NCBI GenBank assembly: GCA_021773435.1 | Contig: JAJFKC010000010.1 | Span: forward strand, 124,001-188,000 | DNA from: Porticoccaceae bacterium | GTDB lineage: Bacteria > Pseudomonadota > Gammaproteobacteria > Pseudomonadales > Porticoccaceae | Length of the DNA stretch: 64,000 nt | Reading direction: 5' to 3' | Part shown: positions 8,817 through 16,697 of the stretch, piece by piece | How the letters are laid out: each line of letters starts with the position of its first letter | Numbering within the stretch: position 1 is the stretch's first letter | Made by a program: the position numbers and the translations under genes | The notes under the pieces: model-generated | Seen by the model: the letters and a program-made list of their open reading frames with translations, nothing else | Told to the model about the DNA's origin: nothing | The model's database searches: none

Positions 8817-9824
8817 CTATTGCCGGATAGCCTGGCGTAATTGTCGATAACACTCGCCTTCCATGTCGGCGACCAGTAGCAGTTGGTCGGCAAGTTTGTC
8901 GTAATCGAGTTCAATTCGACCCTTAAGCATTTTTGCAGAGAACAACGCGAACCGACGCCACTCATCCCCGGTATCGGTAAATCGTTTCGAGACCTCATCG
9001 AGTTTATTGTTGTCCATTAGGGCAGCGCTTTCCTGCAAGAAAGAGGCATAGAGAAAGCGAAAACCGGCTCCGCCAGTACCAATTTCTTCCTGCATCCGAA
9101 CCATATGGCCAATCACCAGTTTGTTATAGCTTTCCTTTTTTTCGTGGCTATTGCCCATGGCCCGCAACTTTCCAGCAACACAGCGAATGCCGCGCACGCC
9201 GATAACGGGTAAGGGTGTGCGCAACATCATATTCACGCTTGAGTTAATGGCTTTGCGAATAGCTCCGGGTAAATCCCTTTGAGTGGGAATGTCTTTGGGG
9301 TAATAAATAAGACCTTTGGGTGCCAGCATGCCTTTAACAAAACGGGCCTTTTCAAGGGCCTGGTAACTGCTCTGTACAGGTGTCTCGAAGGTGGGGTCGC
9401 TGAGCAGGTAGTTTTCACCTTCATAACCATAAGCGACTAAATTATGGGCATTAAAATGAAAGCGCATGTCTTTTGGAAAATAAGGCAGCCAGTAAACAGA
9501 GGCCTGCATACCCACAGGACGTCCCTGATCGAGATGATCGTTCAACGTTTGCATACCTTGTTTGCTGTCTCGAAAGCGCTCGAATTGCATGGTGATACCG
9601 AGCCGGGAGGCAGCACCTTTTATCAGACGCCCCGGGGGCATGCGGTAAGCGATCATGGGCATGCCGCTGATCTTGGCTAAGGGGATGTAAGCAAAGGTCA
9701 AGGCGTTGGCTATACCAAAGACCATGGGTTCAGAAATATCGAGGCCGTTATGGCGCAGTAATGCCGACATAGCACCGCTTTCGCAATGGGCGGTCTGGCG
9801 GTGATCGAAATTGATTTCGGGCAT
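8817..9824 (-). CDS. BtrH-like acyltransferase (BtrH N-terminal domain + DUF4872-like)
   Basis: A 335-residue protein whose N-terminal part has a papain-like Cys/His/Asp arrangement: Cys14 in HCESGAM, His127 in HFNAHNLVAYGY and Asp143 in LLSDPTF. BtrH of butirosin biosynthesis moves an acyl group from an ACP to an amino sugar, and relatives are common in flexirubin/DAR clusters. Here it may transfer an ACP-bound polyene or fatty acyl group to a hydroxyl, for example on the resorcinol, or release a chain. It lies two bp downstream of the small unknown gene and in one operon with darB. The acceptor is inferred only. Confidence 0.8.
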   Translation of the reverse strand: MPEINFDHRQTAHCESGAMSALLRHNGLDISEPMVFGIANALTFAYIPLAKISGMPMIAYRMPPGRLIKGAASRLGITMQFERFRDSKQGMQTLNDHLDQGRPVGMQASVYWLPYFPKDMRFHFNAHNLVAYGYEGENYLLSDPTFETPVQSSYQALEKARFVKGMLAPKGLIYYPKDIPTQRDLPGAIRKAINSSVNMMLRTPLPVIGVRGIRCVAGKLRAMGNSHEKKESYNKLVIGHMVRMQEEIGTGGAGFRFLYASFLQESAALMDNNKLDEVSKRFTDTGDEWRRFALFSAKMLKGRIELDYDKLADQLLLVADMEGECYRQLRQAIRQ

Positions 9825-9826
9825 GC

Positions 9827-10234
9827 TTATGAGTCTTCTTTGGGCATAGATCGTAGCTCTGCGGCACTTAAACCCAGCGCTTCCTGGTATCGAGCGAGTT
9901 TATTATCCGTTAGCCTCGAAAATGGTTCCGGCTTTATATGACGCCTTACCTGCCATTTAAAAAACCCGGTACTTTGTGCCAGTACGGAAATGTCCATGCG
10001 TTGGTGATACATGTGATATTCCAGGGGGGCGCTTAAGCCTTGTTCGACGCGACGGCGAGCATCTTTATATAAGGTTTCAAATTGGGCAATGGCCTGATCC
10101 AACACGACTTCTTCCGCCTCCCAGCCACTGGACAGGGCGACCGTATATTCGCCATCTTCATCGATGACGTAGAGCGGTTTCTTTTGTCCTTCAAAAGCTG
10201 CCGACTGATCCTGGGGGACTTCGTCCTGCTTCAC
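9827..10234 (-). CDS. Conserved small protein of DAR clusters, possible helix-turn-helix
   Basis: A 135-residue soluble acidic protein I do not recognise by function. The N-terminal half is acidic and includes a beta-like stretch (PLYVIDEDGEYTVAL). The C-terminal part, MDISVLAQSTGFFKWQVRRH then KPEPFSRLTDNKLARYQEAL, has the helix pattern of an XRE-like HTH (LAxxTGxxKWxVRRH). It touches darB upstream (consecutive coordinates) and btrH-like downstream, so the three are surely co-transcribed. It could be a regulator or a structural partner of DarB; the sequence does not decide. Confidence 0.65.
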   Translation of the reverse strand: MKQDEVPQDQSAAFEGQKKPLYVIDEDGEYTVALSSGWEAEEVVLDQAIAQFETLYKDARRRVEQGLSAPLEYHMYHQRMDISVLAQSTGFFKWQVRRHIKPEPFSRLTDNKLARYQEALGLSAAELRSMPKEDS

Positions 10235-11410
10235 TTACTCGGCCTGCTCGCCGGTCGATTGACTATCGCACACGGTCAGCAGCATAAAGGCGGTCGAAAA
10301 ACGGCCACTTTCTGGCACATAGCAAAGGATGGTCTGGCCCGCTTGAAGGCGCCCCGAATGGTATAGCTCATCCAGAATAATATAAATCGACGCTGAGCCG
10401 ATGTTGCCTTTGGTGGTGATATTGGTAAACCAGCGCTCGAACGGGATTTCGAAATTAACCCGCGCCATACCATCATAGACTTTTTGGCGGAAAAACTTTG
10501 ATGAGTAATGAGGTAGAAAATAGTCTACATCGTCGGGTTTGAGCGACTTGGTCGTCATTATTTCTACTAAGGGCTTTTCAATCGTGTAATTAATAATATG
10601 CTCGTTGAGCAATTTTACGTCTTGTTTTACGGCGAAAACAGAATTCGGAAGCCAGGTATCTGGTGCTAACTGCTGCCAGCCGACCAGCTTGCCATCGGCC
10701 GTTTTCTCGGCACCACTGTACATGCAGGTGTCCATTTCGTGGGCATAGGAGCGTTGCACCATCCATTCAATACGGAGGGACAGGCCCTGTGGTTTTGGCT
10801 GAGCTTGCAGTAACACCGCGCCGGCTCCGTCGGAGAGCATCCAGCGTAAAAAATCTTTTTCAAAGGCTAGTTCCGGTTGTTTCTCCAGGGCTTCAATATT
10901 GCCCGCGACCTCCTGTTCATACATGGCAGCCCGCATCATGGTTGATGCGGTTTCTGATCCGGTAGCCACGGCATTTGAAAACTCGCCACTGGCAATACCC
11001 AGGTAGGCATATTTCATGGCGGTCATACCTGCCACGCAAACACCTGCAGTTGCGACGACTTCACAACAAGGTTTGCCCAGTTCTCCGTGAACCATCACTG
11101 CGTGATTGGGCACCATCTGGTCTGCTAACCCGGTGCCACAAACCAGGCATTGCATTGTGGCTAAATCGAAATCGTCGCTTTGCAGTTTTTCTACCGCTTC
11201 GGCAGTCAGTTGGGCATTGGTATGGGTTGGCTGCCCGGTCGTTCTATCGACAGCATAGTGGCGGCTTTTTATGCCATTGCTGCGGGTCACAATGGCTCTG
11301 GCTCGCGAAGGTTTGCTACCCACCTGACCGAGCACAGCTTCCATTTCGGAGTTGCTGACGGGGTCGTTAGGTAGCACGGCGCTTATATCGGTAATGTAAA
11401 CAGACTTCAT
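10235..11410 (-). CDS. darB: DarB-like ketosynthase (KAS III type), dialkylresorcinol-forming
   Basis: A 391-residue KAS III/FabH-type enzyme. The triad is Cys125 (GVCVAGM), His301 (LPHYSS) and Asn336 (KGNIGSA). DarB enzymes condense two acyl thioesters head to head into a cyclohexanedione, which is then aromatised to a resorcinol. The length (longer than FabH, about 320) and the neighbour darA upstream support DarB over a general FabH. The gene overlaps nothing and is followed directly by the small unknown gene and the BtrH-like gene. Polyketide starter use instead of resorcinol formation is the main alternative. Confidence 0.85.
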   Translation of the reverse strand: MKSVYITDISAVLPNDPVSNSEMEAVLGQVGSKPSRARAIVTRSNGIKSRHYAVDRTTGQPTHTNAQLTAEAVEKLQSDDFDLATMQCLVCGTGLADQMVPNHAVMVHGELGKPCCEVVATAGVCVAGMTAMKYAYLGIASGEFSNAVATGSETASTMMRAAMYEQEVAGNIEALEKQPELAFEKDFLRWMLSDGAGAVLLQAQPKPQGLSLRIEWMVQRSYAHEMDTCMYSGAEKTADGKLVGWQQLAPDTWLPNSVFAVKQDVKLLNEHIINYTIEKPLVEIMTTKSLKPDDVDYFLPHYSSKFFRQKVYDGMARVNFEIPFERWFTNITTKGNIGSASIYIILDELYHSGRLQAGQTILCYVPESGRFSTAFMLLTVCDSQSTGEQAE

Positions 11411-11518
11411 AAATGTACAGCTCTATCCCTGGGCCAGGATGTATAGATTACATCAGTTTAAAAAAGCAGCGGCATTATATTAAAAATGGCAGCGCCACTA
11501 TAGTAATGATCATTGAGA

Positions 11519-12439
11519 TCAGGAGCCAGAAGGTTCGCCAAAATAGGCTTTTTGCTGGGCGATGCGTTTTTTCGTCAGGGGTGTCAGGAGTTTTTTTAGC
11601 ACAATACCCAAGGGTACAACCGTGACAATCATGGTGCCTAAAAATACGACGTAGATTAGCAACACCGGTTTGCGTTTAATCGATCCGCTGGGGCCTAAAG
11701 AGCGTAATAGCTTTCCCCATAGCAAAAAAGCCCGCCGAGCAGTTTTTTCACTGGCAATCAGTGTTTCATTGACGCGTACCGCGTTTAGGCCCTGTAATAA
11801 ATCTCGTTCTAGTGGCTCACCCCTGGCCCATGTGTCAACGATACGTTGGCCAAAGCGCTGGCAGCAAACGATGTCATTATCCGAAACACCGGCCCGGGGA
11901 ATTAGCCCGCCCAGGTGAGGGCCTTTGTCGCCACTCAGCACCCAGGCTGGTGTTGCCAGGAAGCTTCCGATACTGCCAGCTTCATCCACTAAAGCGACGT
12001 TGCCGATCAGGTGGGCATCAAGGCCGGTGAGGAGTTTTTTCATTTCTTCCTGGGCCATAAGCCACATATCGCGGCAGGCAATTAGCGTGATGACGGGTTT
12101 GTCCTTCAACAAACGTGCAGCGAGGGGGCTTTTTAAAAACCCGGTGGTCGGTAGGGAGGGCGACAGAAACCAGACCTGATAAGCGAGGATAATCAAATCA
12201 AAGTCTTCATCACCCTGTAGGCTTGAGGGCTGCATGGGAGGAGGGTCTAGATAGACCGACTCAGGGAAAGTATCTAAAAAACGGAAAAACGGCCAGGGGA
12301 AGGGGTAATCATGCTGTGGCAAAATATTTTCGAAGGTGACCGAAATATCTGGCAAATTAACTAAGGGCTGAGTGAAATGTTCAACGACACTGCTGAGCTG
12401 ACCGCTTTGAGAATAGTGGATCACCAGAATTTTCTTCAT
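11519..12439 (-). CDS. darA: DarA-like flavodoxin-fold enzyme (dialkylresorcinol biosynthesis)
   Basis: A 306-residue protein with a flavodoxin-type FMN phosphate loop at residues 7-14 (IHYSQSGQ). Core strands follow (LIILAYQVWFLSPSLP). A hydrophobic segment near residues 258-285 may anchor it to the membrane. This domain order matches the DarA family (databases often label it dialkylresorcinol condensing enzyme), thought to aromatise the DarB product with flavin. It is the first gene of the minus-strand run darA-darB-small unknown-btrH, with about 108 bp before darB. An extended -10 element lies upstream. Confidence 0.82.
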   Translation of the reverse strand: MKKILVIHYSQSGQLSSVVEHFTQPLVNLPDISVTFENILPQHDYPFPWPFFRFLDTFPESVYLDPPPMQPSSLQGDEDFDLIILAYQVWFLSPSLPTTGFLKSPLAARLLKDKPVITLIACRDMWLMAQEEMKKLLTGLDAHLIGNVALVDEAGSIGSFLATPAWVLSGDKGPHLGGLIPRAGVSDNDIVCCQRFGQRIVDTWARGEPLERDLLQGLNAVRVNETLIASEKTARRAFLLWGKLLRSLGPSGSIKRKPVLLIYVVFLGTMIVTVVPLGIVLKKLLTPLTKKRIAQQKAYFGEPSGS

Positions 12440-12579
12440 CGTGAGATTCCAGATAAACTGTTTTCGATTGCTAGCCGACTACTGCTCAGTTCAAGGGCTT
12501 GTAGTTCAAAGCTTATTGGTGAGTTTGATTGCTAAGAACTCAACCTGCGCTGTATTATTTAACAGTCAAGACAAGAAAA

Positions 12580-12588
12580 ATTATACCA
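12580..12588 (-). promoter_or_regulatory. Extended -10 promoter candidate upstream of darA
   Basis: On the minus strand the bases read TGGTATAAT, a perfect TATAAT with the TG extension, about 140 bp before the darA start. No good -35 hexamer is seen, which an extended -10 can tolerate. It would drive darA-darB and the two following genes. Confidence 0.45.
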
Positions 12589-12691
12589 TATCCCTGTTGT
12601 CGTCGAAGCGGAGCCTTGTTTTTCCCGTTAGAGGATTGCCATTATTTTCGAGGCCTGAAGGCCGTTTCGATAACCGCATAACAAGCTGAAT

Positions 12692-13510
12692 ATGTTTTTT
12701 GAATTCACTATCTCAGATCAACATCCAGCGCTATCCGGGCATTTTCCGGGTCGGCCTATCGTCCCCGCTGCCTTACTTATCGATGAACTGAGCAGGCGAA
12801 TGGCGCAGGATCTTGATCAAGTATTTTGCTGTGCAAAGCTGGTTCGATTTGTCGCTGCGATAAAACCTAATCAGACAATAAAAGTCGAATACGCCCGAAA
12901 AAATACTCACGACATCCGTTTTCAATGCAGCGTCGCCGGTGAAGTGCTTACGCGAGGGATGTTGTCCACTCAGATAGATTATCCCGTTCCTGATTTACCT
13001 TTGAATGGCGAGACCGGGCACCTTATTAATATCGATGATCTCTATCAAAATTTGCCCCACGGCGGCAGCATGTGTCTGCTGGACCACATTGGCAGCTATG
13101 ATCGAGAGAGTATTCACTGTGTGGCAGTTCGATCATCGAATAACCCTTTAAACCGTGAGGACCAGTTGTCGAGCTGGGCATCCCTTGAGTATGCGGGTCA
13201 GGCATTTGCCTGTCATGGTTTGCTTAATGCCGCCACTGATGTCGATGTCGATATTAATGTGAATGTTGATGTGAATGTAGAGCGACAAAGTGGCCCTGGG
13301 ACTAGAGAGATACCGAGAGCCTGGGTGATAGGTATTAAATATCTGGTCTGCCACCGGCAATTTTTGCCGGAGCCTGATCAGAACTTGACTATTGTTGCGC
13401 GCATAATTGCCCATCAACAGGGCGCAGCAAGTTACCAGTTTAGCCTGGGTAGTGATAATAAAATATTTTGTTTCGGTCAGGTCAATGTTGCTTTTGACCT
13501 TACAGAATAG
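12692..13510 (+). CDS. Double-hotdog dehydratase (ApeI-like + ApeP/FabZ-like domains)
   Basis: A 272-residue protein with two hotdog domains. The first (residues 1-100) has HPALSGHFPGRPIVPAALL with catalytic-type His17, like ApeI. The second (115-270) has LPHGGSMCLLDHI with His123 and WASLEYAGQA with Glu166, like ApeP. It should dehydrate 3-hydroxyacyl-ACP. Residues about 183-197 form an odd run of alternating Asp/Asn and Val/Ile (DVDVDINVNVDVNVE) encoded by a tandem repeat inside the second domain. It is divergent from darA and stands alone on the plus strand, so it probably serves the DAR chain. Confidence 0.8.
   Translation: MFFEFTISDQHPALSGHFPGRPIVPAALLIDELSRRMAQDLDQVFCCAKLVRFVAAIKPNQTIKVEYARKNTHDIRFQCSVAGEVLTRGMLSTQIDYPVPDLPLNGETGHLINIDDLYQNLPHGGSMCLLDHIGSYDRESIHCVAVRSSNNPLNREDQLSSWASLEYAGQAFACHGLLNAATDVDVDINVNVDVNVERQSGPGTREIPRAWVIGIKYLVCHRQFLPEPDQNLTIVARIIAHQQGAASYQFSLGSDNKIFCFGQVNVAFDLTE
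13238..13279 (+). repeat. In-frame hexamer-based tandem repeat in the double-hotdog gene
   Basis: Fourteen codons alternate GAT/AAT with GTN/ATT, giving seven degenerate 6-bp units. The tract encodes a loop-like Asp/Asn-Val run inside the second hotdog domain, probably an insertion specific to this lineage. Confidence 0.8.
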
Positions 13511-13520
13511 CGCTGACTTA

Positions 13521-13580
13521 GGTCGTCGGGGCTTAGGTTGTCAGGACCTGGGTTGTCAGGACCTGGATTGACCGGGCATA
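13521..13580 (+). repeat. 15-bp tandem repeat, four units, between convergent genes
   Basis: Units begin at 13521, 13536, 13551 and 13566. The middle two are identical (GGTTGTCAGGACCTG); the outer two are diverged. The tract fills most of the gap between the double-hotdog gene and the methyltransferase gene. Confidence 0.8.
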
Positions 13581-13605
13581 GAAAGTTGCGGCTATCAGAA
13601 ATATT

Positions 13606-14154
13606 CTAGAGTAACCACGGTATAAACATACGCGTTCGCCGGGCGTAGTCTTTGTAGGCTTCACCGAAAAATAAAATGTTCTCTTTCTCCTCGACCTTTG
13701 CGGTAAGGCTTAACAAGGCGCTGACGGCCAGAACCAGACTAATTGTTAAGGGCGTAACATGCTTAAAGAAAGCGCCCCAGGCCAATAAAAGCAGGGAGCT
13801 GTACATGGGATGGCGGACATAGCGATAGAGTCCGTCCTGGACAATATGAACGGTGTTTTCAAACGCAAAATTTTCAGATGCATTGTCTCGCACTTGATGG
13901 CCGCCACGTGTTTTCAGCATGATTAGGGCATGGACAACAAAAATAATGGATGTCAACAAAAGCAGCCCGGAAAGAATATGCAGCGGGGTGAAGGGCTCGG
14001 CAGTCCAGTAAGGGTGATTTAGCAAGATGATCAGCAAAATCCCTTCGAAGGCAAAAAACCGATAAAACCCGTGTTTATTAGGATTGCTTAGGGCTCTGCG
14101 TGAGATCAAAATTAATAGCAGAGTAAAAATAGTAAATAGAGGAATATTTATCAC
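13606..14154 (-). CDS. Membrane methyltransferase, isoprenylcysteine carboxyl methyltransferase-like
   Basis: A 182-residue integral membrane protein with about four or five hydrophobic segments. The C-terminal signature GLYRYVRHPMYSS, then EEKENILFFGEAYKDYARRT and FIPWL, is that of the ICMT/PEMT-like SAM-binding family. It starts with GTG at 14154. It lies just downstream of apeR on the same strand, so it may be the last gene of the APE operon. APE pigments usually carry a methylated aryl head made by a soluble methyltransferase; none is seen here. This protein could methylate the aryl ring oxygen or a carboxyl end, which is inference only. Confidence 0.78.
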   Translation of the reverse strand: MINIPLFTIFTLLLILISRRALSNPNKHGFYRFFAFEGILLIILLNHPYWTAEPFTPLHILSGLLLLTSIIFVVHALIMLKTRGGHQVRDNASENFAFENTVHIVQDGLYRYVRHPMYSSLLLLAWGAFFKHVTPLTISLVLAVSALLSLTAKVEEKENILFFGEAYKDYARRTRMFIPWLL

Positions 14155-14206
14155 AATAAGTATTCTATCTTTCCTGGATCTTTGCTATTGCCATTCTATA
14201 AATACT

Positions 14207-15439
14207 TTATCCCCAGCGCTTAAAAATAAGCGATGTATTGACGCCGCCAAAGGCGAAGTTATTACTCATAACATATTGAGCATTGATGGGGCGAGGCTCC
14301 TGGCGAATATAATCCAGATCACCGCAGGCGGGGTCGATGTTGTTTAAGTTTGCAGTTGCATGTGCCCAGCCTTCATTCATCATTTTAATACTCACCCAGG
14401 CCTCAAGCGCTCCACAGGCACCGAGGGTATGGCCAGTAAAACTTTTGAATGCACTGATGGGGGTTTGATTGCCGAAGATATTATGCGTCGCGATACTTTC
14501 AGCAATATCTCCCCGGTCGGTGGCTGTGCCATGAGCACTGATATAGCCGATGGCATCGGCCGATAAGTCGGCGTCATCAAGCGCCGCCTGCATGGTGCTT
14601 TGCATGGTTTCGTATTGGGGCTGAGTGACATGGGAGCCATCGCTGTTGCTACCAAAGCCGACTACTTCTGCATGGATGTCGGCCCTTCGTGCTTGAGCGG
14701 ATTCTAGCTCTTCAAGAATTAAGCTGCCGGCACCTTCGCCTATCACCAGACCATCTCTATCTGCATCGAAAGGACGTGGTGTGCTTTCCGGATGGTCGTT
14801 TTTGGTGCTAGTAGCATAAAGCGTGTCAAACACCGCTGCCTGGGTGGGATCTAACTCGTCAGCGCCACCGGCGACCATCATCAGTTGGCGGCCAAAGCGA
14901 ATGGCTTCGTAGGCGTAGCCTATGCCCTGACTCCCGGAGGTACAGGCGCTCGATGTGGTGTATATCCGGCCTTTAAGACCAAAAAATACGCCGATATTTA
15001 CTGGTGCAGTGTGGCCCATCATTTTGATGTAGGAGTTGGCGTTTAAGCCATCGGTGGTGTGTTGAAGTAACATCTTGCCAAATTCGGCGATGGCTGGAGG
15101 CGAGCCAGACGACGAGCCATAGGCGACACCCATTCGTCCATCTTTGATCGATTCATCAGTTAATAAGCCAGCATCTTCCAGTGCTAATTCAGTGGCTCGG
15201 GTGGCAAGTAGCGCGACACGGCCCATGCTCCGAGTCGCCTTTCGGGAGTAGTGTAAGGGTTTTTCGAAGTCGCTTATGGGCGCTGCGAGTCGGGTATTGA
15301 GACCTTCATAGATCTCCCAGTCAACCATGTACCGGATACCGGTTGTCATCCCTTTCAGCTTAGCTGAAACAGTTTCCCAGTCGAGCCCGATGGGCGACAG
15401 GCCCGCCATCCCCGTGACTACTACACGTTTCGTTAACAC
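14207..15439 (-). CDS. apeR: Aryl polyene beta-ketoacyl-ACP synthase ApeR
   Basis: A 410-residue FabF-type ketosynthase with Cys166 (SSACTSG), His303 (SAHGTATDRG) and His337 (GHTLGACGA). Size and position after the ketoreductase gene match ApeR, which initiates or elongates the polyene chain together with the ApeO/ApeC pair. Its first codons overlap the end of the apeQ gene by 7 bp, so translation is likely coupled. All motifs are intact. Confidence 0.9.
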   Translation of the reverse strand: MLTKRVVVTGMAGLSPIGLDWETVSAKLKGMTTGIRYMVDWEIYEGLNTRLAAPISDFEKPLHYSRKATRSMGRVALLATRATELALEDAGLLTDESIKDGRMGVAYGSSSGSPPAIAEFGKMLLQHTTDGLNANSYIKMMGHTAPVNIGVFFGLKGRIYTTSSACTSGSQGIGYAYEAIRFGRQLMMVAGGADELDPTQAAVFDTLYATSTKNDHPESTPRPFDADRDGLVIGEGAGSLILEELESAQARRADIHAEVVGFGSNSDGSHVTQPQYETMQSTMQAALDDADLSADAIGYISAHGTATDRGDIAESIATHNIFGNQTPISAFKSFTGHTLGACGALEAWVSIKMMNEGWAHATANLNNIDPACGDLDYIRQEPRPINAQYVMSNNFAFGGVNTSLIFKRWG

Positions 15440-16158
15440 ATTCCACCATTCACAGAAATTACTTGCCGGGTGATGTATCCGGCTTCTTCGGATATTAAAA
15501 AATTAACCGTTGCTGCGACTTCCTCGGTAGTCCCCATACGTCGCGCCGGTATTAGCTTCATGGCTTCTGCCATGGGTACATCGGCCACCATATCGGTTTC
15601 AATGAGTCCGGGGGCGACACAGTTGACAGTGATCGAGCGCTTGGCCAATTCCAGAGCCAGGGCCTTACACGCACCTATTAATCCCGCTTTCGAGGCGCTG
15701 TAATTGACCTGGCCGCGATTCCCCATCACCCCTGATACCGAAGAAAGCGCCACGATACGTCCCGGTTTACGCCTTCGAACCAGGGGCATAGTGAGTGGAT
15801 TGATGACATTATAAAAGCCATCCAGATTGGTGTGTAAAACAATGTCCCAATCTTCGCCACTCATGGCCGGAAAGGCGTTGTCACGGGTGATACCGGCGTT
15901 GCATACCACCCCGTAATACATGTCGTGTAGTTCTATATCGGCTAACAGCGTTTGCCTGGCGGTATCACGATCGCCGATATCAAATTGCAGAATGCGAACC
16001 TTACGGCCCATGGTCTGAATTTCATCCATGACGGTCCTGGCCTCGTCTAATCCGGTACGACAATGCAGCACGATATCGTAACCTTCTCGCGCCAGGCGCA
16101 ACGCAATGGCTTTGCCTATACCTCGACTTGAACCGGTAATAAAAACAGTTTTATCCAC
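15433..16158 (-). CDS. apeQ: 3-oxoacyl-ACP reductase ApeQ (FabG-like)
   Basis: A 241-residue short-chain dehydrogenase/reductase. It has the NADP-binding TGSSRGIG (residues 8-15), NAG near 87-89 and the triad Ser140, Tyr153, Lys157 (NYSASK). It reduces the beta-keto group after each condensation. It sits between the dehydratase apeP and the ketosynthase apeR, as in known APE clusters. It is the only ketoreductase in the cluster, so it may serve the DAR chain too. Confidence 0.9.
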   Translation of the reverse strand: MDKTVFITGSSRGIGKAIALRLAREGYDIVLHCRTGLDEARTVMDEIQTMGRKVRILQFDIGDRDTARQTLLADIELHDMYYGVVCNAGITRDNAFPAMSGEDWDIVLHTNLDGFYNVINPLTMPLVRRRKPGRIVALSSVSGVMGNRGQVNYSASKAGLIGACKALALELAKRSITVNCVAPGLIETDMVADVPMAEAMKLIPARRMGTTEEVAATVNFLISEEAGYITRQVISVNGGMC

Positions 16159-16169
16159 TAATTTGTACC

Positions 16170-16697
16170 CTATTGGTGGCTTAAAATCTGGCGATTTAAA
16201 AAGTCGTCCAGGTTTTGAGGTTGAAAGACACTCAGGCTGGCTTTGGCTTGAATATCACTGACTTCAATATTTTTGACTTCGATGTCATTGCTTTTGTCAG
16301 TGGCCACGCGACTGTTTAAACCCTCGGCAATGATTTCACAACGGAAAACGCCGAGGCCATTATCACCCCGTAACTCCTCATAGACAGATACTTTGAGTCT
16401 TGCCCCGACCGGAAAGTAGGCTCGGTTGCAGGTGTATTTTCGTGTGCCGAGCAAAAACCCGACCGAGACTTCCTGTCCTGCATTTTTAGCCATAAGACCC
16501 GAGTAGGCGGCAATAGCCTGAGCCATATACTCGATGCCGACCCAGGCTGGAACACCGTGAGGTTCTACAAACAGGCTATTTTCAACAATAGTTACCTCAG
16601 CACTGAGTGACTCGGCGTTATAGTCAAGTACCTCATCAAGCAGGGACATAAGGCCTGAATGGGGGACTACCTCGCTAATATCGAAGCTTGACTTCAC
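16170..16697 (-). CDS. apeP: 3-hydroxyacyl-ACP dehydratase ApeP (hotdog)
   Basis: A 175-residue hotdog protein with His13 in VPHSGLMSLLD and a Glu in WVGIEYMAQAIAA, the usual FabZ/ApeP pair. It would form the conjugated double bonds together with the ApeI domain of the ligase fusion. It overlaps the end of apeO by 4 bp. The C-terminal tail is longer than in typical ApeP and rich in Asp/Val/Lys (about 30 residues). Confidence 0.87.
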   Translation of the reverse strand: MKSSFDISEVVPHSGLMSLLDEVLDYNAESLSAEVTIVENSLFVEPHGVPAWVGIEYMAQAIAAYSGLMAKNAGQEVSVGFLLGTRKYTCNRAYFPVGARLKVSVYEELRGDNGLGVFRCEIIAEGLNSRVATDKSNDIEVKNIEVSDIQAKASLSVFQPQNLDDFLNRQILSHQ

